Source: Thalassotalea_F euphylliae (GTDB lineage: Bacteria; Pseudomonadota; Gammaproteobacteria; Enterobacterales; Alteromonadaceae). Taken from it: a DNA stretch of 64,000 nt. Within the stretch, counting starts at the first letter, position 1. Each line of letters begins with the position of its first letter. This document shows positions 63,912-64,000 of this stretch, piece after piece. The translations under genes and the position numbers were made by a program. The DNA is taken from contig NZ_JBHUIB010000012.1 in NCBI RefSeq assembly GCF_042682785.1, positions 620,001-684,000 of the forward strand. The letters run 5' to 3'. The notes below the pieces were generated by a model. The model did not search any database and was not told the origin of the DNA. It worked only from the letters and a program-made list of their open reading frames with translations.

Positions 63912-64000
63912 TTTTGTTTCCAAGCGGGTCTTTTAGATTACGATAAATAATACCGCGAGCGAAAGATAAAACCAACGTACTAAAATCAGCTAATTTAAAC

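Noticed and set aside
1..64000. tRNA, rRNA, prophage or insertion sequences
   Set aside because: No cloverleaf, rRNA motif, transposase, integrase or phage structural gene was found on reading the gaps and genes.

Overview
The window reads as chromosome of a marine gammaproteobacterium of the Alteromonadales type (Colwellia/Thalassotalea/Psychrosphaera/Pseudoalteromonas-like); the genus is an inference from gene content, gene order and moderately AT-rich DNA. Most of it is conserved core genome in recognisable synteny blocks. No rRNA, tRNA, CRISPR array, insertion sequence or prophage was found.

Region 1 (1-12.8 kb) is the accessory part: the 3' end of a giant secreted, calcium-binding, GLUG-repeat surface protein with a GlyGly-CTERM sorting tail, followed by an 1861-residue protein of unknown function with no signal peptide, a glycine-rich hydrophobic segment, a cysteine cluster and a C-terminal HEVGH zincin-like motif. 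Region 2 (12.8-20 kb, minus strand) holds pdxH, an exported M20 amidohydrolase, a small PA3496-like gene and a compact periplasmic nitrate reductase operon napEFDABC. Region 3 (20-30.8 kb) has tmcA, a pair of unknown small genes, a strong Fur box in front of an ABC-2 exporter, two small/medium uncharacterised genes, transaldolase, yaaA, the TIGR03546/TIGR03545 pair and a PEP-CTERM protein.

Region 4 (30.9-44.5 kb) has srmB, fldB, dsbC, recJ, prfB, lysS, ykvA-like, slyD, ygfZ, sdhE, ygfX and nadB. It follows the enterobacterial fldB-(xerD)-dsbC-recJ-prfB-lysS order, but xerD is absent and a solute-binding-protein-like gene sits between recJ and prfB. prfB has no programmed frameshift and codes Ala at residue 246. 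Region 5 (44.6-53.6 kb) is the rpoE-rseABC envelope-stress operon behind a sigma-E-like promoter, then a tightly packed lepA-lepB-rnc-era-recO-pdxJ-acpS block with overlapping start/stop codons. Region 6 (53.6-64 kb) has a small unknown gene, barA, rlmD-relA-mazG-ybaN, a GGDEF diguanylate cyclase and a DUF4202 gene.

Functionally, quinol electrons enter NapC and pass through NapB to NapA for periplasmic nitrate reduction. RpoE/RseABC, DsbC, LepB and the two C-terminal sorting classes (GlyGly-CTERM, PEP-CTERM) concern envelope and secreted-protein biogenesis. RelA, BarA and the diguanylate cyclase are signalling outputs. The best candidates for undescribed biology are the 1861-aa protein, the Fur-boxed small-gene/ABC-exporter divergon, and a recurrent arrangement in which stop codons lie inside intrinsic terminator hairpins.
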